Notes: a model not told the origin generated them from the sequence alone. Shown: positions 26,601-34,629, numbered from the stretch's first letter. The stretch is DNA of 49,409 nt from Rhodanobacteraceae bacterium (GCA_003142815.1 PLNP01000017.1:1-49409); one strand, 5' to 3'. A program made the numbers and translations.

Positions 26601-26941
26601 ACGAGCGAATGTTCGTTTGCCGTGCCGTGGGCCGGTCGATGGAACCGACGATCCGTGACGGGGACTACATCGTCTTTCGCGCAAAGCCGGCCGGAACGCG
26701 GCAGGGCAAGATCGTCCTCGCGCAGTACCGCGGCCTTGCCGATCCGGACACGGGCGGAGCATTCACAGTCAAGCGCTACTCGTCAGAGAAGACAGCGTCC
26801 GACGAAGGGGGCTGGCGGCACACGCGCGTGGTGTTGTCGCCGACGAATCCGGACTATCAGCCGATCGTTCTGTCCCAGGATGACGCGGAGCATGTGGAGA
26901 TCTTGGCGGAGTTTGTGACGGTGCTGCGAGGTCTCGGATGA
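23621..26941 (+). CDS. Res-like DEAH helicase-nuclease with a C-terminal S24 (LexA/UmuD-like) domain (cassette 5)
   Basis: 1106-aa fusion. SF2 helicase: motif I 'LATGTGKTVVMALF' (K162), motif II 'VINDEAHHVYG' (D304-EAH), motif III 'DLSATPWYG', motifs V-VI 'LTEGWDVKSVTH ... QIIGRGLRR'. A nuclease follows: 'YYPDFIIATRDKDG' (D856) and 'WVAETKGE' (E874-x-K876), a PD-(D/E)XK centre. It resembles the family NCBI names BPTD_3080 restriction endonuclease (from memory). The last ~140 residues are an S24 peptidase: Ser1006 in 'GRSMEPTIRDGDYIVFRA' and Lys1051 in 'FTVKRY'. An Ala970-Gly971 pair ('LKAAAGYFG') lies 35 residues before the serine, the spacing of the UmuD cleavage site. Self-cleavage separating the domain from the nuclease is predicted. 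The gene ends 22 bp before attC5. Confidence 0.92.
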   Translation: MAYVVDRVVICDAFQEPGRHYQLLAGGRSKLAEGRRPSMRFLASAKDVKGGIAGIVGKEAGLFEDLLASSEQRNDLVNQLRGEVCRWREAGYPSTAVVTRRLLEWWFERDEERAKLYKRFFFCQQEAVETVIYLYEVQGRRKMPETGDLLRYALKLATGTGKTVVMALFVTWATLHKRKVSGSSLSANFLVLVPNLTVRDRVSGVPRGDGLDPTGEHNLYDGFDVVPPEYREEFRPNVLVRNWQGIPLEGKRDDWIGEDAVPVEEGRFIPQSVLRAMRLRAKQDPNAPIRRLLRGWRDLVVINDEAHHVYGEKRGRKGEDAEHIRWSKILQRISRATRLSLVIDLSATPWYGSGSPKPEGTLFEWLVSDFSVYDAFESGLVKVVRLPDPDQQGRVYLDLWDMVKGAKTKEEYLRACKGAIASIYSSWRKDHDEWASSFDFARPSPVLLCVTDSAQRAAWLFEHLTREYELLRNPDDDDRKHWVTIPIDSKVFDADKGNEAVLREMVNTVGFKGKSGERVRCIVSVQMLTEGWDVKSVTHILGLRAFGSPLLTEQIIGRGLRRTNYDVLNQPFDERPEGSEETVDAFGIPFVGFPVEKRKRPRTGEWGQKPIWIEPDLKKVKFRVTVPNVRSWAVGMTESLADLIRVEDLPQIRINPKETPPDVRMKPVVGGAPEIVMRLEEFRNEWPTLRSSFRIAEELYQQTNPGSAAELGIGPTFEELLHVSRRYVDERVETMKVGGVRSDLRDIGIPYWRGPALDILENAIRGSGLPGVEAVPILGSPDWLDTAHLRRFQWTGIVADGKRCHTNKVPCHTDLEKRFADFLDGAKDVVRYFKNERLGFSVTYYESNRPRQYYPDFIIATRDKDGREVMWVAETKGEVRPNTALKSEAARIWCEKMSGTKYGQWRYLFVQQRKLESALAASVKSLAELAEGLVVGRPEPQLRLISFEDERAKREAFKTLLPLYSLKAAAGYFGNAEPVEPESWVEADGLGKIDERMFVCRAVGRSMEPTIRDGDYIVFRAKPAGTRQGKIVLAQYRGLADPDTGGAFTVKRYSSEKTASDEGGWRHTRVVLSPTNPDYQPIVLSQDDAEHVEILAEFVTVLRGLG

Positions 26942-26963
26942 AATGGGAGTGTCGAGAGGCGCC

Positions 26964-27023
26964 AGCTAACAACAGCATGCAGCTGACGGCGCTTCGCGCC
27001 GCAGCTGATGCTGGTCGTTAGAC
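26964..27023 (+). other. attC site of cassette 5, last in the array
   Basis: 60 bp. R'' core AGCTAAC (26964-26970), right core GTTAGAC (27017-27023). The interior is a near-perfect hairpin (CAGCATGCAGCTGACGGCGC ... GCGCCGCAGCTGATGCTG) around TTC. R'' is the exact complement of the cassette 5 left edge at 18269-18275, 8.75 kb away. Confidence 0.88.
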
Positions 27024-27156
27024 ATTTGTCCGATGGGTTTGAACGCTCGCTGAGGAGAACAGAATTGAAGAGAACGCTCGAGGGCTGCGAAATCAATCAA
27101 GCTATCCATAATCAATCCACAGTCGATAGGCCGATTCGTGTTGCTCCGCCGACGTC

Positions 27157-28926
27157 TTACTCCCCACTCTTTACGCTGTCCTTGAATTGCATGTGGTACA
27201 GCGCGGCGTAATGGCCACCGCGTGCGAGCAGGACCGCGTGGGTGCCCCGCTCGACGATGACGCCGTGGTCGAGCACGACGATCTGGTCGGCATGCTCGAC
27301 GGTCGACAGGCGATGCGCGATCACGAAAACGGTGCGGTCGCGGATCAAGCGCTTCAATGCACCCTGGATCAGGCGTTCGGATTCGCTGTCGAGGGCGCTG
27401 GTCGCCTCGTCGAGAATCAGGATCGGCGCATTCTTGAGCAGCGCACGCGCGATCGCGATGCGCTGGCGCTGGCCGCCGGAGAGCAATCCGCCACCCTGGC
27501 CGACGCGGCTATGGATGCCATCGGGCAACTGGCGGATGAATTCCATCGCATTCGCGGCTTCCGCAGCGGCGACGACCTCGGCCTCGCTGGCGCCCGCGAG
27601 CGCGCCATAGGCAATGTTGTGCGCGACGGTGTCATCGAACAGGGTCACCGTCTGGCCAACCCAGGCGATCTGCCGGCGCAGACTGTCCAGCGTGTAGTCA
27701 CTGAGAGCGTGGCCGTCGATGCGGATGCTGCCCGCACTCGGTTCATAGAAGCGTGCGATCAGGCTGGCGAGCGTCGACTTGCCGCTGCCTGAGCGGCCAA
27801 CCAACGCGGTCACGCTGCCGCGCGGACAGCTGAGGTCGACGCCTCGCAACGCGGGCGCGGCCCTCCCGGCATAGGACATGTGCACGTCGTGGAATTCGAC
27901 GCTGCCCTTGAATGCACTCAGTTCGATCTGACCTTCGTCATGCTCAGCGGGCGTGTCGATCAGCGAAAAGATTTCCTCCGCCGCGGCCAGGCCGCGCTGT
28001 AGATTGGCCTGCACCGTGGTCAGACGCTTGAGCGACGGCAGGATGCCGCCCATTGCGAGAATCAGCGAGGTGAACGCACCCAGCGACAGCTCGGAAAGCA
28101 TGGTCGGCCGGGTCGCGAAATAGATGATCGAGGCCAGCGATATCGCGGCGATCAACTGCACCAGCGAACTCGCCAAACCATTCGTTGCCGACACCTTGAC
28201 GCCGAGCCGACGGGTCTCTTCGGCGACGCGGTTGAAGCGCGCGGATTCATAGCGCTGGCCACCAAACACCTTGACCTCGCGGTTCGCGCCGACGACTTCC
28301 TCGATGACGCCAGTCACGGTGCCCATCGAGCCCTGGATGCGATGGCTGATGCGCCTATAGCGGCGTCCGACGTAGACGACCAGCGCGCCGACCAGCGGCA
28401 CCATGACCAGCAGGGCGAGGGTGAGCTTCACGCTGACCAGCAGCATCACGATCACATAGAAGACGACGCTGAGCCCATCGACGATCGCGACCTTGATCGC
28501 GTCGGTGGATGCCTGCGCGACCTGTTCGGAGCTGTAGGTGATGCGCGCGATCTGGTGTCCGGACGATTCACGGTCGAAGAAACCCGATGGCAGGCGCAGA
28601 TAATGGTCGAACACTTGCTGGCGCAATGCCTGCACGACGCCGCGACCGATGTACGCGGTGCCGTAGTCGGTGACATAGGTCGCGATGCTGCGCACGAAGA
28701 ACAGCGTGACGATCAGGATCGGCATCCAGAAGATGCTTTGCGGATCGCGCGCGATGAACAGGTTGTCCAGCATCTTCATCGAGCGCGCGAACATGCCCAT
28801 GCAGGCCGCGTCCGTGATCATCGCCAGCACCGCTACGCACGCGATCGGCCAGTAGCGCCGTGCGTAACCGAGCAATCTGGCGTAGATGGCCAGCCCGGAA
28901 CGCGCGGACGCGTTCGCCGTGTTCAC
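27157..28926 (-). CDS. msbA: Lipid A export ABC transporter (permease and ATPase)
   Basis: 589-aa half-transporter that flips core-lipid A across the inner membrane. An N-terminal six-helix membrane domain ('RYWPIACVAVLAMITDAACM' onwards) is followed by a C-terminal ATPase with Walker A 'VGRSGSGKSTLASLI', signature 'LSGGQRQRIAIARALL', and Walker B 'ILILDEATSALDSE'. Its ATG overlaps the exbD stop (28923-28926), so exbB-exbD-msbA is one transcript. In relatives lpxK follows directly; here the integron begins 134 bp behind the msbA stop. The C-terminus is intact, so insertion did not damage the gene. Confidence 0.95.
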   Translation of the reverse strand: MNTANASARSGLAIYARLLGYARRYWPIACVAVLAMITDAACMGMFARSMKMLDNLFIARDPQSIFWMPILIVTLFFVRSIATYVTDYGTAYIGRGVVQALRQQVFDHYLRLPSGFFDRESSGHQIARITYSSEQVAQASTDAIKVAIVDGLSVVFYVIVMLLVSVKLTLALLVMVPLVGALVVYVGRRYRRISHRIQGSMGTVTGVIEEVVGANREVKVFGGQRYESARFNRVAEETRRLGVKVSATNGLASSLVQLIAAISLASIIYFATRPTMLSELSLGAFTSLILAMGGILPSLKRLTTVQANLQRGLAAAEEIFSLIDTPAEHDEGQIELSAFKGSVEFHDVHMSYAGRAAPALRGVDLSCPRGSVTALVGRSGSGKSTLASLIARFYEPSAGSIRIDGHALSDYTLDSLRRQIAWVGQTVTLFDDTVAHNIAYGALAGASEAEVVAAAEAANAMEFIRQLPDGIHSRVGQGGGLLSGGQRQRIAIARALLKNAPILILDEATSALDSESERLIQGALKRLIRDRTVFVIAHRLSTVEHADQIVVLDHGVIVERGTHAVLLARGGHYAALYHMQFKDSVKSGE

Positions 28927-29354
28927 TTCGCGCCTGCCGCCTGCGCGTGTGTGGTCGCGATCGACAGATGCGTGAAACCGAGTTCGCCGAGTGCGTCCAT
29001 CGCCGTGACCACGGCCTGATGCGGGGTCATCCCGTCGGCACGCAGCATCACTGGCCGCGTCTTGTCATCCTCGGCGACGCGCGAAATCGCTTCCTTCAGC
29101 GAATCGAGGTCGGGATTGAGCACTTCGTTGTTGTCGACAAAGAAGTGGCCATCGCGGTCGATCATCACGGTCAGTGCGTCGCGCTGCTCGCTCGGCTCGG
29201 ACGATTCGGCCTGCGGCAGCGTGACCTGCATGCGCGTGTGCTGCACGAACGTCGTGGTCAGCACGAAGAACATCAGCAGGGTCAACAGGACGTCGATCAG
29301 CGAGATCACGTTGATCTCGAAATCGTCCTCGCGACGGTTGGAAGTGATGCGCAT
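28923..29354 (-). CDS. exbD: ExbD/TolR family biopolymer transport protein
   Basis: 143-aa protein with a single N-terminal membrane helix ('VISLIDVLLTLLMFFVLTTT') carrying the conserved Asp of the proton path (IDVLLTLL), and a periplasmic ExbD/TolR domain ('LTVMIDRDGHFFVDNNEVLN', 'VMLRADGMTPHQAVVTAMDA'). With ExbB it uses the proton gradient to energise envelope processes. The xanthomonad exbBD-msbA arrangement suggests a link to lipid A export or outer-membrane energisation rather than to TonB. It overlaps msbA by 4 nt; exbB lies 24 bp upstream. Confidence 0.92.
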   Translation of the reverse strand: MRITSNRREDDFEINVISLIDVLLTLLMFFVLTTTFVQHTRMQVTLPQAESSEPSEQRDALTVMIDRDGHFFVDNNEVLNPDLDSLKEAISRVAEDDKTRPVMLRADGMTPHQAVVTAMDALGELGFTHLSIATTHAQAAGAK

Positions 29355-29378
29355 GCTAGCGGTTCCCGGCCACTGGGT

Positions 29379-30038
29379 TCAGATTGCGGTTCGCGCGACG
29401 CGAACGGGCACGCCCGTCGGCGCCGCCGTAGTTTCGCTGACGGCGGTCAGTTCGTCGGTGAGCAGAAACACCTGGCGCTCCATCTCGACGACGAGATCGC
29501 CGACGCGACCGCGGAAATAGCGATGGAAGACGTAGGCCGGAATCGCGACGACCAAGCCCGATGCCGTGCACACCAGCGCTTCGCCGATGCCACCGGCCAT
29601 CTTGAGTGGATCGCCGACGCCGCTGACCATCACTGCAAAGAACATGCTGATCAGGCCGAACACGGTGCCGAGTAGGCCAAGCAATGGCGCGACCAGTGCG
29701 ATCGTGCCGAGTGTGTTCAGAAAGCGTTCCAGCCGGTGCACGACATGCCGGCCGGTATCTTCGACGCGTTCCTTGATGATCTCGCGCGGGCGATTGCGCA
29801 CGCTCAGCGCTGCGGCGAGCAGTTCGCCGAGCGGCGAGTTCGTGCGCAGCGCATTGAGGTGTTCCGGGTCGAGCTTGCGCGTGCGCGCCCATTCGCGCAC
29901 TTCGGTGCCGAGACCGGGCGGCACCACGGCCTTGCGGCGCAGGGTCCAGAAGCGTTCGAGGATGATCGCCAGCGCGACCGCCGAAGCGAGCAGGATCGGC
30001 AGCATCGGCCAGCCACCAGCCATCAGGATTTCGAACAC
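29379..30038 (-). CDS. exbB: MotA/TolQ/ExbB family proton channel protein
   Basis: 219 aa from the GTG at 30038 (AAGGTGGG upstream). The longer ATG at 30089 would add 17 residues. Three membrane helices are visible: 'GGWPMLPILLASAVALAIIL', 'TLGTIALVAPLLGLLGTVFG' with the family's LGLLGTV motif, and 'IGEALVCTASGLVVAIPAYV'. It forms the pentameric proton channel with ExbD. First gene of exbB-exbD-msbA. comEC ends 163 bp upstream on the same strand; the spacer probably holds a promoter. Confidence 0.92.
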   Translation of the reverse strand: MFEILMAGGWPMLPILLASAVALAIILERFWTLRRKAVVPPGLGTEVREWARTRKLDPEHLNALRTNSPLGELLAAALSVRNRPREIIKERVEDTGRHVVHRLERFLNTLGTIALVAPLLGLLGTVFGLISMFFAVMVSGVGDPLKMAGGIGEALVCTASGLVVAIPAYVFHRYFRGRVGDLVVEMERQVFLLTDELTAVSETTAAPTGVPVRVARTAI

Positions 30039-30200
30039 AAGCCCACCTTCGACTGCGATTTTGACGAGCGCGCATGATAGCAGCGCCACCGTTGCGTTCT
30101 GCGCAATGCGTTGCAGCTGCGACCGGAAGCCAAATCTTGCAAATTACATGGAAGCCCTGTCGCCAACGAAAGCCGTTGACGCAGAGCGAGTTCCTGCAAC

Positions 30201-32543
30201 CTATTCGCGCCAATAGCGACGCTTGCGCTCGCGCTCTTTCGACACCAGCTGCGGCGGCGCGTCGCGCTCAACCGCAATCGTGAGCGCGCCACCGTCGGCG
30301 GTGTTCGATAGCGCGATGCCAGCATCCGCGTAGCGCTTTACCGTCAGCGGGTTGGGGTGACCGAAGCGGCTGCGCCAACCTGCCGAGACCAGCGCGAAGG
30401 CCGGATGCAAAGCCGCCAGGAATGTCGCGCTGGAGGAGGTCTTGCTACCGTGATGCGGCACCACCAGCACCAGCGGCGTGCCGGCGCCGACTTTCGCAGC
30501 AATTTCGGGTTCGATACGACTGCTGATATCGCTCGTCACCAGCAATCGCCCCGCCCTGCCCTCGACGAGCAGCACGCAGGAACGATCGTTTTCGCTGCCC
30601 TTCACTGCGGCGCCGAGCGCCGCGGGGTCCGGATTGAGCACGCTCAAGCGGACGTCGTCCCACAGCCATGCCTGGCCTGCACGGCACTGCATCGCAAGCA
30701 TCGGCGTACGGCTCGGCTCGCCCGCGAATCGGGCCGCATCGGGATACGCATTGGCGACTGCGGTCGCGCCGCCGGCGTGGTCGTTGTCGCCGTGGCTGAT
30801 CATCAAGACATCGAGGCGATTGATGCCGAGCGCGCGCAGTGTCGGCAACACCGCTGCTTCACCGAGATCGAAATCCGACGGATAGCGCGCGCCGGCATCG
30901 AACAACAGCGCGTGATCATGCGTGCGCACGAACACCGAGATGCCTTGGCCGACATCGATCACGATGGCCTCGAACGCACCCGCTTGCGGCGGTGGCCGAT
31001 CCGGCAGCAGCAGGGGCAGGAACAGCAGCGTACCGAGCGCGCGTGCCGGAATTCCGCGTGGCAGGAACATCCAGAGCGCACCGAGCATCGCCAGCAGCAG
31101 CGCCCACGGCGCAACCTCCGGCAGATACCAGTGCGCGCCGGGCCAGGTCGCCATGCGTTCGAGCAGCCACCACTGCGCATGGGCAAGCCAGCCGGCACAA
31201 ATCAGCACCGGGGTAGCCAATACCGGAACGGCCAGCAGACCCAGAATTGCAAGCAGACACAATGGCACGATCACGAAACTGATCAGCGGCACCGCGACAA
31301 GGTTCGAGAGCGCTCCGACCAGCGACGCTTCGCCGAAAAACCACACCGACAGCGGCAACAGCGAGACCGTCATCACCAGCTGGCCGATGCTGAGTTCGCG
31401 CAGGAAACCCAGCAATCCATGGCCGCGCGTCAAGCACAGCATCAGGAAGGCGACCCCGACGAACGAGAGCCAGAAGCCCGCCGCCAGCGTCGCCAATGGA
31501 TCGAATACGAGGATCGCGATCAGCGCCAGCGCGAGTGCATGCGGCCCGCCACTGGCGCGCCGACCGAAACGGGTCAGGGTGACGACCGCGATCATCACGA
31601 CCGTGCGAATGGTCGGCAGACTGCCGCCGGCGAGGATGCCGTACAGCACGGCGGTCGCGAACGCGGCCGGCGCCTGCGCAACCGGAAACGCAATGCGCAG
31701 CCCGAGCCCTGGCCAAAGCCACCACACCGCGTAAATCAGAAGTGCGCCGAACGCGGCGGCGACGCCGACATGAAATCCGGAAATCGCGATCAAATGAGGA
31801 ATGCCGTTCGCACGCGCAACCTCCCAGTCGTTTTGGTCGAGGCCACGCGTGTCGCCGACCGCGAACGCCTGCAGCAGCGCCGCATCGTGCGGATCGGCGA
31901 CTCTTTCGACGATACCGCGCGATATGAACTCGCGCAGGCGGTCGACACAAAAAGGCCGCTCGTCGATGTGCCGGTTGGAGTCCGCGTCGCGCACGTAGCC
32001 GACCGCAACGATGCCCCGCTCCAGCGCCTGGCGCTCGGAATCGAAACCGCCGCGATTGATGAGTCCACGCGGGCGCTTCAGGCGCAGGTGCAACTGCCAG
32101 CGCGTGCAGGCATCGAAGACTTCCGGCACCTCGTTGTACCAGGATAGCCGTGCGCGACCGTGCAGCGGAATTTGCACGCCATCCAGTTCGGCGTGTTCGA
32201 TGCGCAGCGAAAAGCGCGTCGCGTCCGTGCGCCGCAGGGGCAGTTCGTCGACGACACCCACGACGTCGAAGTCGCGGCCTTCCAGATTCCGCGGCAGGCG
32301 GCTATCGAGCGCGATGTCGGCGCGGAACGCGCACCACGCGAAACCGATCAGGACGCAGGCGATCAGACGCAACCGCGGATGCAGGAACGCGGCCACTGCG
32401 AACGCCGCGAGCAACGCGTCGAGCCAATACGGCGGCAGGGTCGGCAGTGCATGCACCGCCAGCACACCGAGCAGCAGCGCGATCGCGCCGGCGACGCCGA
32501 CGAGCGGCGTTCCATGCTTTCGAGCTGTCGGCTCCTTGCCCAC
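30201..32543 (-). CDS. comEC: DNA internalization competence protein ComEC/Rec2
   Basis: 780-aa inner-membrane DNA uptake channel. An N-terminal DUF4131/OB-like region lies between the first membrane helices. The competence domain follows ('HLIAISGFHVGVAAAFGALL', 'LPTIRTVVMIAVVTLTRFGR', 'ALALIAILVFDPLATLAAGF'). The C-terminal metallo-beta-lactamase domain holds 'LMISHGDNDHAGGATAV' and 'VVPHHGSKTSSS'. All three parts are intact at normal length. It passes single-stranded DNA into the cytoplasm during natural transformation. Competence would give this host a route for acquiring integron cassettes, consistent with the array nearby. The start at 32543 lies 42 bp behind lolD. Confidence 0.93.
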   Translation of the reverse strand: MGKEPTARKHGTPLVGVAGAIALLLGVLAVHALPTLPPYWLDALLAAFAVAAFLHPRLRLIACVLIGFAWCAFRADIALDSRLPRNLEGRDFDVVGVVDELPLRRTDATRFSLRIEHAELDGVQIPLHGRARLSWYNEVPEVFDACTRWQLHLRLKRPRGLINRGGFDSERQALERGIVAVGYVRDADSNRHIDERPFCVDRLREFISRGIVERVADPHDAALLQAFAVGDTRGLDQNDWEVARANGIPHLIAISGFHVGVAAAFGALLIYAVWWLWPGLGLRIAFPVAQAPAAFATAVLYGILAGGSLPTIRTVVMIAVVTLTRFGRRASGGPHALALALIAILVFDPLATLAAGFWLSFVGVAFLMLCLTRGHGLLGFLRELSIGQLVMTVSLLPLSVWFFGEASLVGALSNLVAVPLISFVIVPLCLLAILGLLAVPVLATPVLICAGWLAHAQWWLLERMATWPGAHWYLPEVAPWALLLAMLGALWMFLPRGIPARALGTLLFLPLLLPDRPPPQAGAFEAIVIDVGQGISVFVRTHDHALLFDAGARYPSDFDLGEAAVLPTLRALGINRLDVLMISHGDNDHAGGATAVANAYPDAARFAGEPSRTPMLAMQCRAGQAWLWDDVRLSVLNPDPAALGAAVKGSENDRSCVLLVEGRAGRLLVTSDISSRIEPEIAAKVGAGTPLVLVVPHHGSKTSSSATFLAALHPAFALVSAGWRSRFGHPNPLTVKRYADAGIALSNTADGGALTIAVERDAPPQLVSKERERKRRYWRE

Positions 32544-32585
32544 CTCGCTCCTCGTCTCGGCATCTCGGAAACGGCGCCGGTCGCG

Positions 32586-33395
32586 CTAGCGGGGTGCGCT
32601 TTCTGCGTTACTCAACACGCCCCCGGAAAGTTCGAGAATGCGATCCGCGCGCGCCGCGAGGCGATGATCGTGCGTGACCAACACCAACGACGTGCCGATC
32701 TCGCGATTGAGTTCGAGCATCAGCTCGTAGACTTGGGAAGCATTCTTTTCGTCGAGATTGCCGGTGGGTTCGTCGCCGAGCACACAGGCCGGGCGCGTCA
32801 CCAACGCGCGCGCGACCGCGCAGCGCTGGCGCTCGCCGCCGGACAGTTCGCCGGGTTTGTGTTCGAGTCGCGCCGCGAGGCCGACGCGTTCGAGCAGCGT
32901 GGTTGCCCGCTCGCGCGCCTCGCCGACCGAGGTGCCGCGGATCAGCAGCGGCATGCACACATTCTCGAGCGCCGTGAACTCGGGCAGCAGATGATGGAAC
33001 TGATAGACGAAGCCGAGCGAGCGATTGCGCAACTCGCCGCGCGCGCGGTCGGAAAGACGCGACATCGTCTGCCCTTCGACGATCACCTCACCGGCGCTCG
33101 CCACATCGAGGCCGCCGAGGATGTGCAGCAACGTGCTCTTGCCCGTGCCGGACGCGCCGATGATCGCGACGCTCTCGCCGCGACGCACGGTGAGATTCAC
33201 GGCACGCAACACGTCAGTGCGCAGCTTGCCTTCCTGGTAGGTCTTGGCCACTTTGTCGGCGCGCAGGACGATGTCGGTTTGGATGGGATTCGGAATTCGG
33301 GACTCGGGATTCGAGGAGGCAGCAGGCGCACGTGGAGACGCGGATTTCGGCTTTGCCGAATTCCGAATCCCGACTTCCGAATCCCGGCTACTCAT
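32586..33395 (-). CDS. lolD: Lipoprotein-releasing ABC transporter ATPase LolD, with repeat-derived N-terminus
   Basis: 269 aa from ATG 33395, which overlaps the lolC stop region (TATGAGTAG). The ATPase core begins only at about residue 41 ('[20 protein letters not shown]') with Walker A '[15 protein letters not shown]', signature '[16 protein letters not shown]' and Walker B '[15 protein letters not shown]'. It powers release of lipoproteins from the inner membrane to LolA. The first ~40 residues are encoded by an intergenic-type inverted repeat (33285-33371) read in frame. Normal LolD lacks them, and no ATG, GTG or TTG is available closer to the core in this frame. This is thus either a real N-terminal extension or a case of an unrecognised start. 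Confidence 0.9.
   Translation of the reverse strand: MSSRDSEVGIRNSAKPKSASPRAPAASSNPESRIPNPIQTDIVLRADKVAKTYQEGKLRTDVLRAVNLTVRRGESVAIIGASGTGKSTLLHILGGLDVASAGEVIVEGQTMSRLSDRARGELRNRSLGFVYQFHHLLPEFTALENVCMPLLIRGTSVGEARERATTLLERVGLAARLEHKPGELSGGERQRCAVARALVTRPACVLGDEPTGNLDEKNASQVYELMLELNREIGTSLVLVTHDHRLAARADRILELSGGVLSNAESAPR
33285..33371. repeat. Inverted intergenic repeat forming the lolD N-terminus
   Basis: The arms GGGATTCGGAATTCGG (33285-33300) and CCGAATTCCGAATCCC (33356-33371) are perfect 16-bp complements, followed by further 'CCGACTTCCGAATCCCGG' units. This is the 'GGATTCGG' dispersed repeat common in xanthomonad spacers, here between the lolC stop and the lolD core. Confidence 0.8.
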
Positions 33396-34629
33396 AGCGC
33401 AACGCCGCCGCCGGTTCCGTCTTCGCCGCACGCCGTGCCGGATACAACGTCGCCAGCGTGCAGAACACGAATGCGGTGACGGTGATCCAGATCACGTCGG
33501 GCCAGTGCAAGTCGCTCGGCAGCGCGCTGATGTAGTAGACGTCCGGCGACAGGAACGTCACGTGGAAGGTCTGCTCGATCCAGTGCGCAATCGTGGTGAG
33601 GTTCAGTGACAACAGCACGCCGAACAGCACACCGAGCGCGATGCCGAGCGTGCCGACGAGGATGCCCTGAACCATGAACGTGCCCATGATGCTGCGCGGA
33701 CTCTGGCCGAGCGTGCGCAGGATCGCGATGTCGGCCTGCTTGTCGGTGACCAGCATCACCAGCGTGGAGACGAGATTGAACACGGCGACCGCGACGATCA
33801 GCGAAAGGATCAGGAACATCACTTTCTTCTCCATCGCGATCGCCTTGAAGAAGTTGCTGTGGCCCTGCATCCAGTCGGTCACGCGGTAGTCCTGGCCGAG
33901 GCTCTGCGCGAGATCGCGACCGACCGGATACGCCTGGAACATGTCGTCGAGACGCAGGCGGATGCCAGTCGGACCATCGAGCCGGTACAGCGTCTGCGCG
34001 TCCTGCATGTTCACGACGGCGAGGCCGGAGTCGTATTCCTGCATGCCGACCTCGAAGATGCCGACCACGGTGAAGCGCTTCATGCGCGGAATCGCGCCGA
34101 TCGGCGTCGCGCTGAATTCCGGCGCGAACACAGTGACGAAATCGCCGACATCGACGCCGAGGGTCATCGCGAGTTCGCTGCCGAGCACGATACCGAAATG
34201 GCCGGCGACGAGGTCGTCGAGCTTGCCTTTGCGCATGTGTCGGTCGACGTCGGACACCTTGGGTTCCAGATCCGGCATCACGCCACGAATGATCGCGCCG
34301 CTGACATGCGTGCCCTGCAGCATCGCCTGGCGTTCGACATACGGCGCGGCGCCGAGCACGTGCTTGTTGGCGTAGGCGAGTTTCAGCGCGTCGGGCCAGT
34401 CGCGCACGGTCTCGTCGACGCCTTCGATCGTCGCGTGCGCGACCATGCCGAGGATGCGGTCCTTCAGCTCCTTGTCGAAACCATTCATTACCGAGATCAC
34501 CGTGATCAGCGCGGTCACGCCGACCGCGATGCCGAGGATCGAGACCAGCGAAATGAACGAAATGAAATGATTGCGCCGCTTGGCGCGCGTGTAGCGCAGG
34601 CCGATGAAGAGTTCGAGGGGACGGAACAT
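33388..34629 (-). CDS. lolC: Lipoprotein-releasing system permease LolC/LolE family
   Basis: 413-aa inner-membrane permease. The N-terminal helix '[20 protein letters not shown]' is followed by a MacB-like periplasmic domain ('[20 protein letters not shown]' onward, with '[20 protein letters not shown]'). Three C-terminal helices contain '[20 protein letters not shown]', '[20 protein letters not shown]' and '[20 protein letters not shown]'. With LolD it extracts outer-membrane lipoproteins. Only one LolC/E-type gene is present, so it probably acts as a homodimer (LolF-like) unless a second copy lies elsewhere. It starts the lolC-lolD unit. Confidence 0.92.
   Translation of the reverse strand: MFRPLELFIGLRYTRAKRRNHFISFISLVSILGIAVGVTALITVISVMNGFDKELKDRILGMVAHATIEGVDETVRDWPDALKLAYANKHVLGAAPYVERQAMLQGTHVSGAIIRGVMPDLEPKVSDVDRHMRKGKLDDLVAGHFGIVLGSELAMTLGVDVGDFVTVFAPEFSATPIGAIPRMKRFTVVGIFEVGMQEYDSGLAVVNMQDAQTLYRLDGPTGIRLRLDDMFQAYPVGRDLAQSLGQDYRVTDWMQGHSNFFKAIAMEKKVMFLILSLIVAVAVFNLVSTLVMLVTDKQADIAILRTLGQSPRSIMGTFMVQGILVGTLGIALGVLFGVLLSLNLTTIAHWIEQTFHVTFLSPDVYYISALPSDLHWPDVIWITVTAFVFCTLATLYPARRAAKTEPAAALRYE

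Larger units (their letters stand above)
14344..27023 (+). mobile_element. Chromosomal integron with five gene cassettes between lpxK and msbA
   Basis: The order is truncated intI (minus strand), an attI-type junction with core GTTGGGC at 15186-15192, then five cassettes on the plus strand, each closed by an attC hairpin. Inferred cassette limits, cutting after the first base of each right core: 1, 15187-15646; 2, 15647-16736; 3, 16737-18035; 4, 18036-18269; 5, 18270-27017. Left-edge core and own R'' core are exact reverse complements for cassettes 1 (GTTGGGC/GCCCAAC), 2 (GTTGGGC/GCCCAAC), 3 (GTTAGCC/GGCTAAC) and 5 (GTTAGCT/AGCTAAC). Cassette 4 is degenerate. No attC was found beyond 27023. 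The spacer 27024-27156 up to the msbA stop holds nothing I recognise. Confidence 0.85.

Noticed and set aside
27024-27156. Search for a sixth attC or another cassette before msbA
   Set aside because: No paired RYYYAAC/GTTRRRY cores with an internal hairpin were found.
14344-27156. Prophage or ICE explanation for the island
   Set aside because: No phage structural, conjugation or relaxase genes are present. attC sites and an integron-type integrase explain the layout better.
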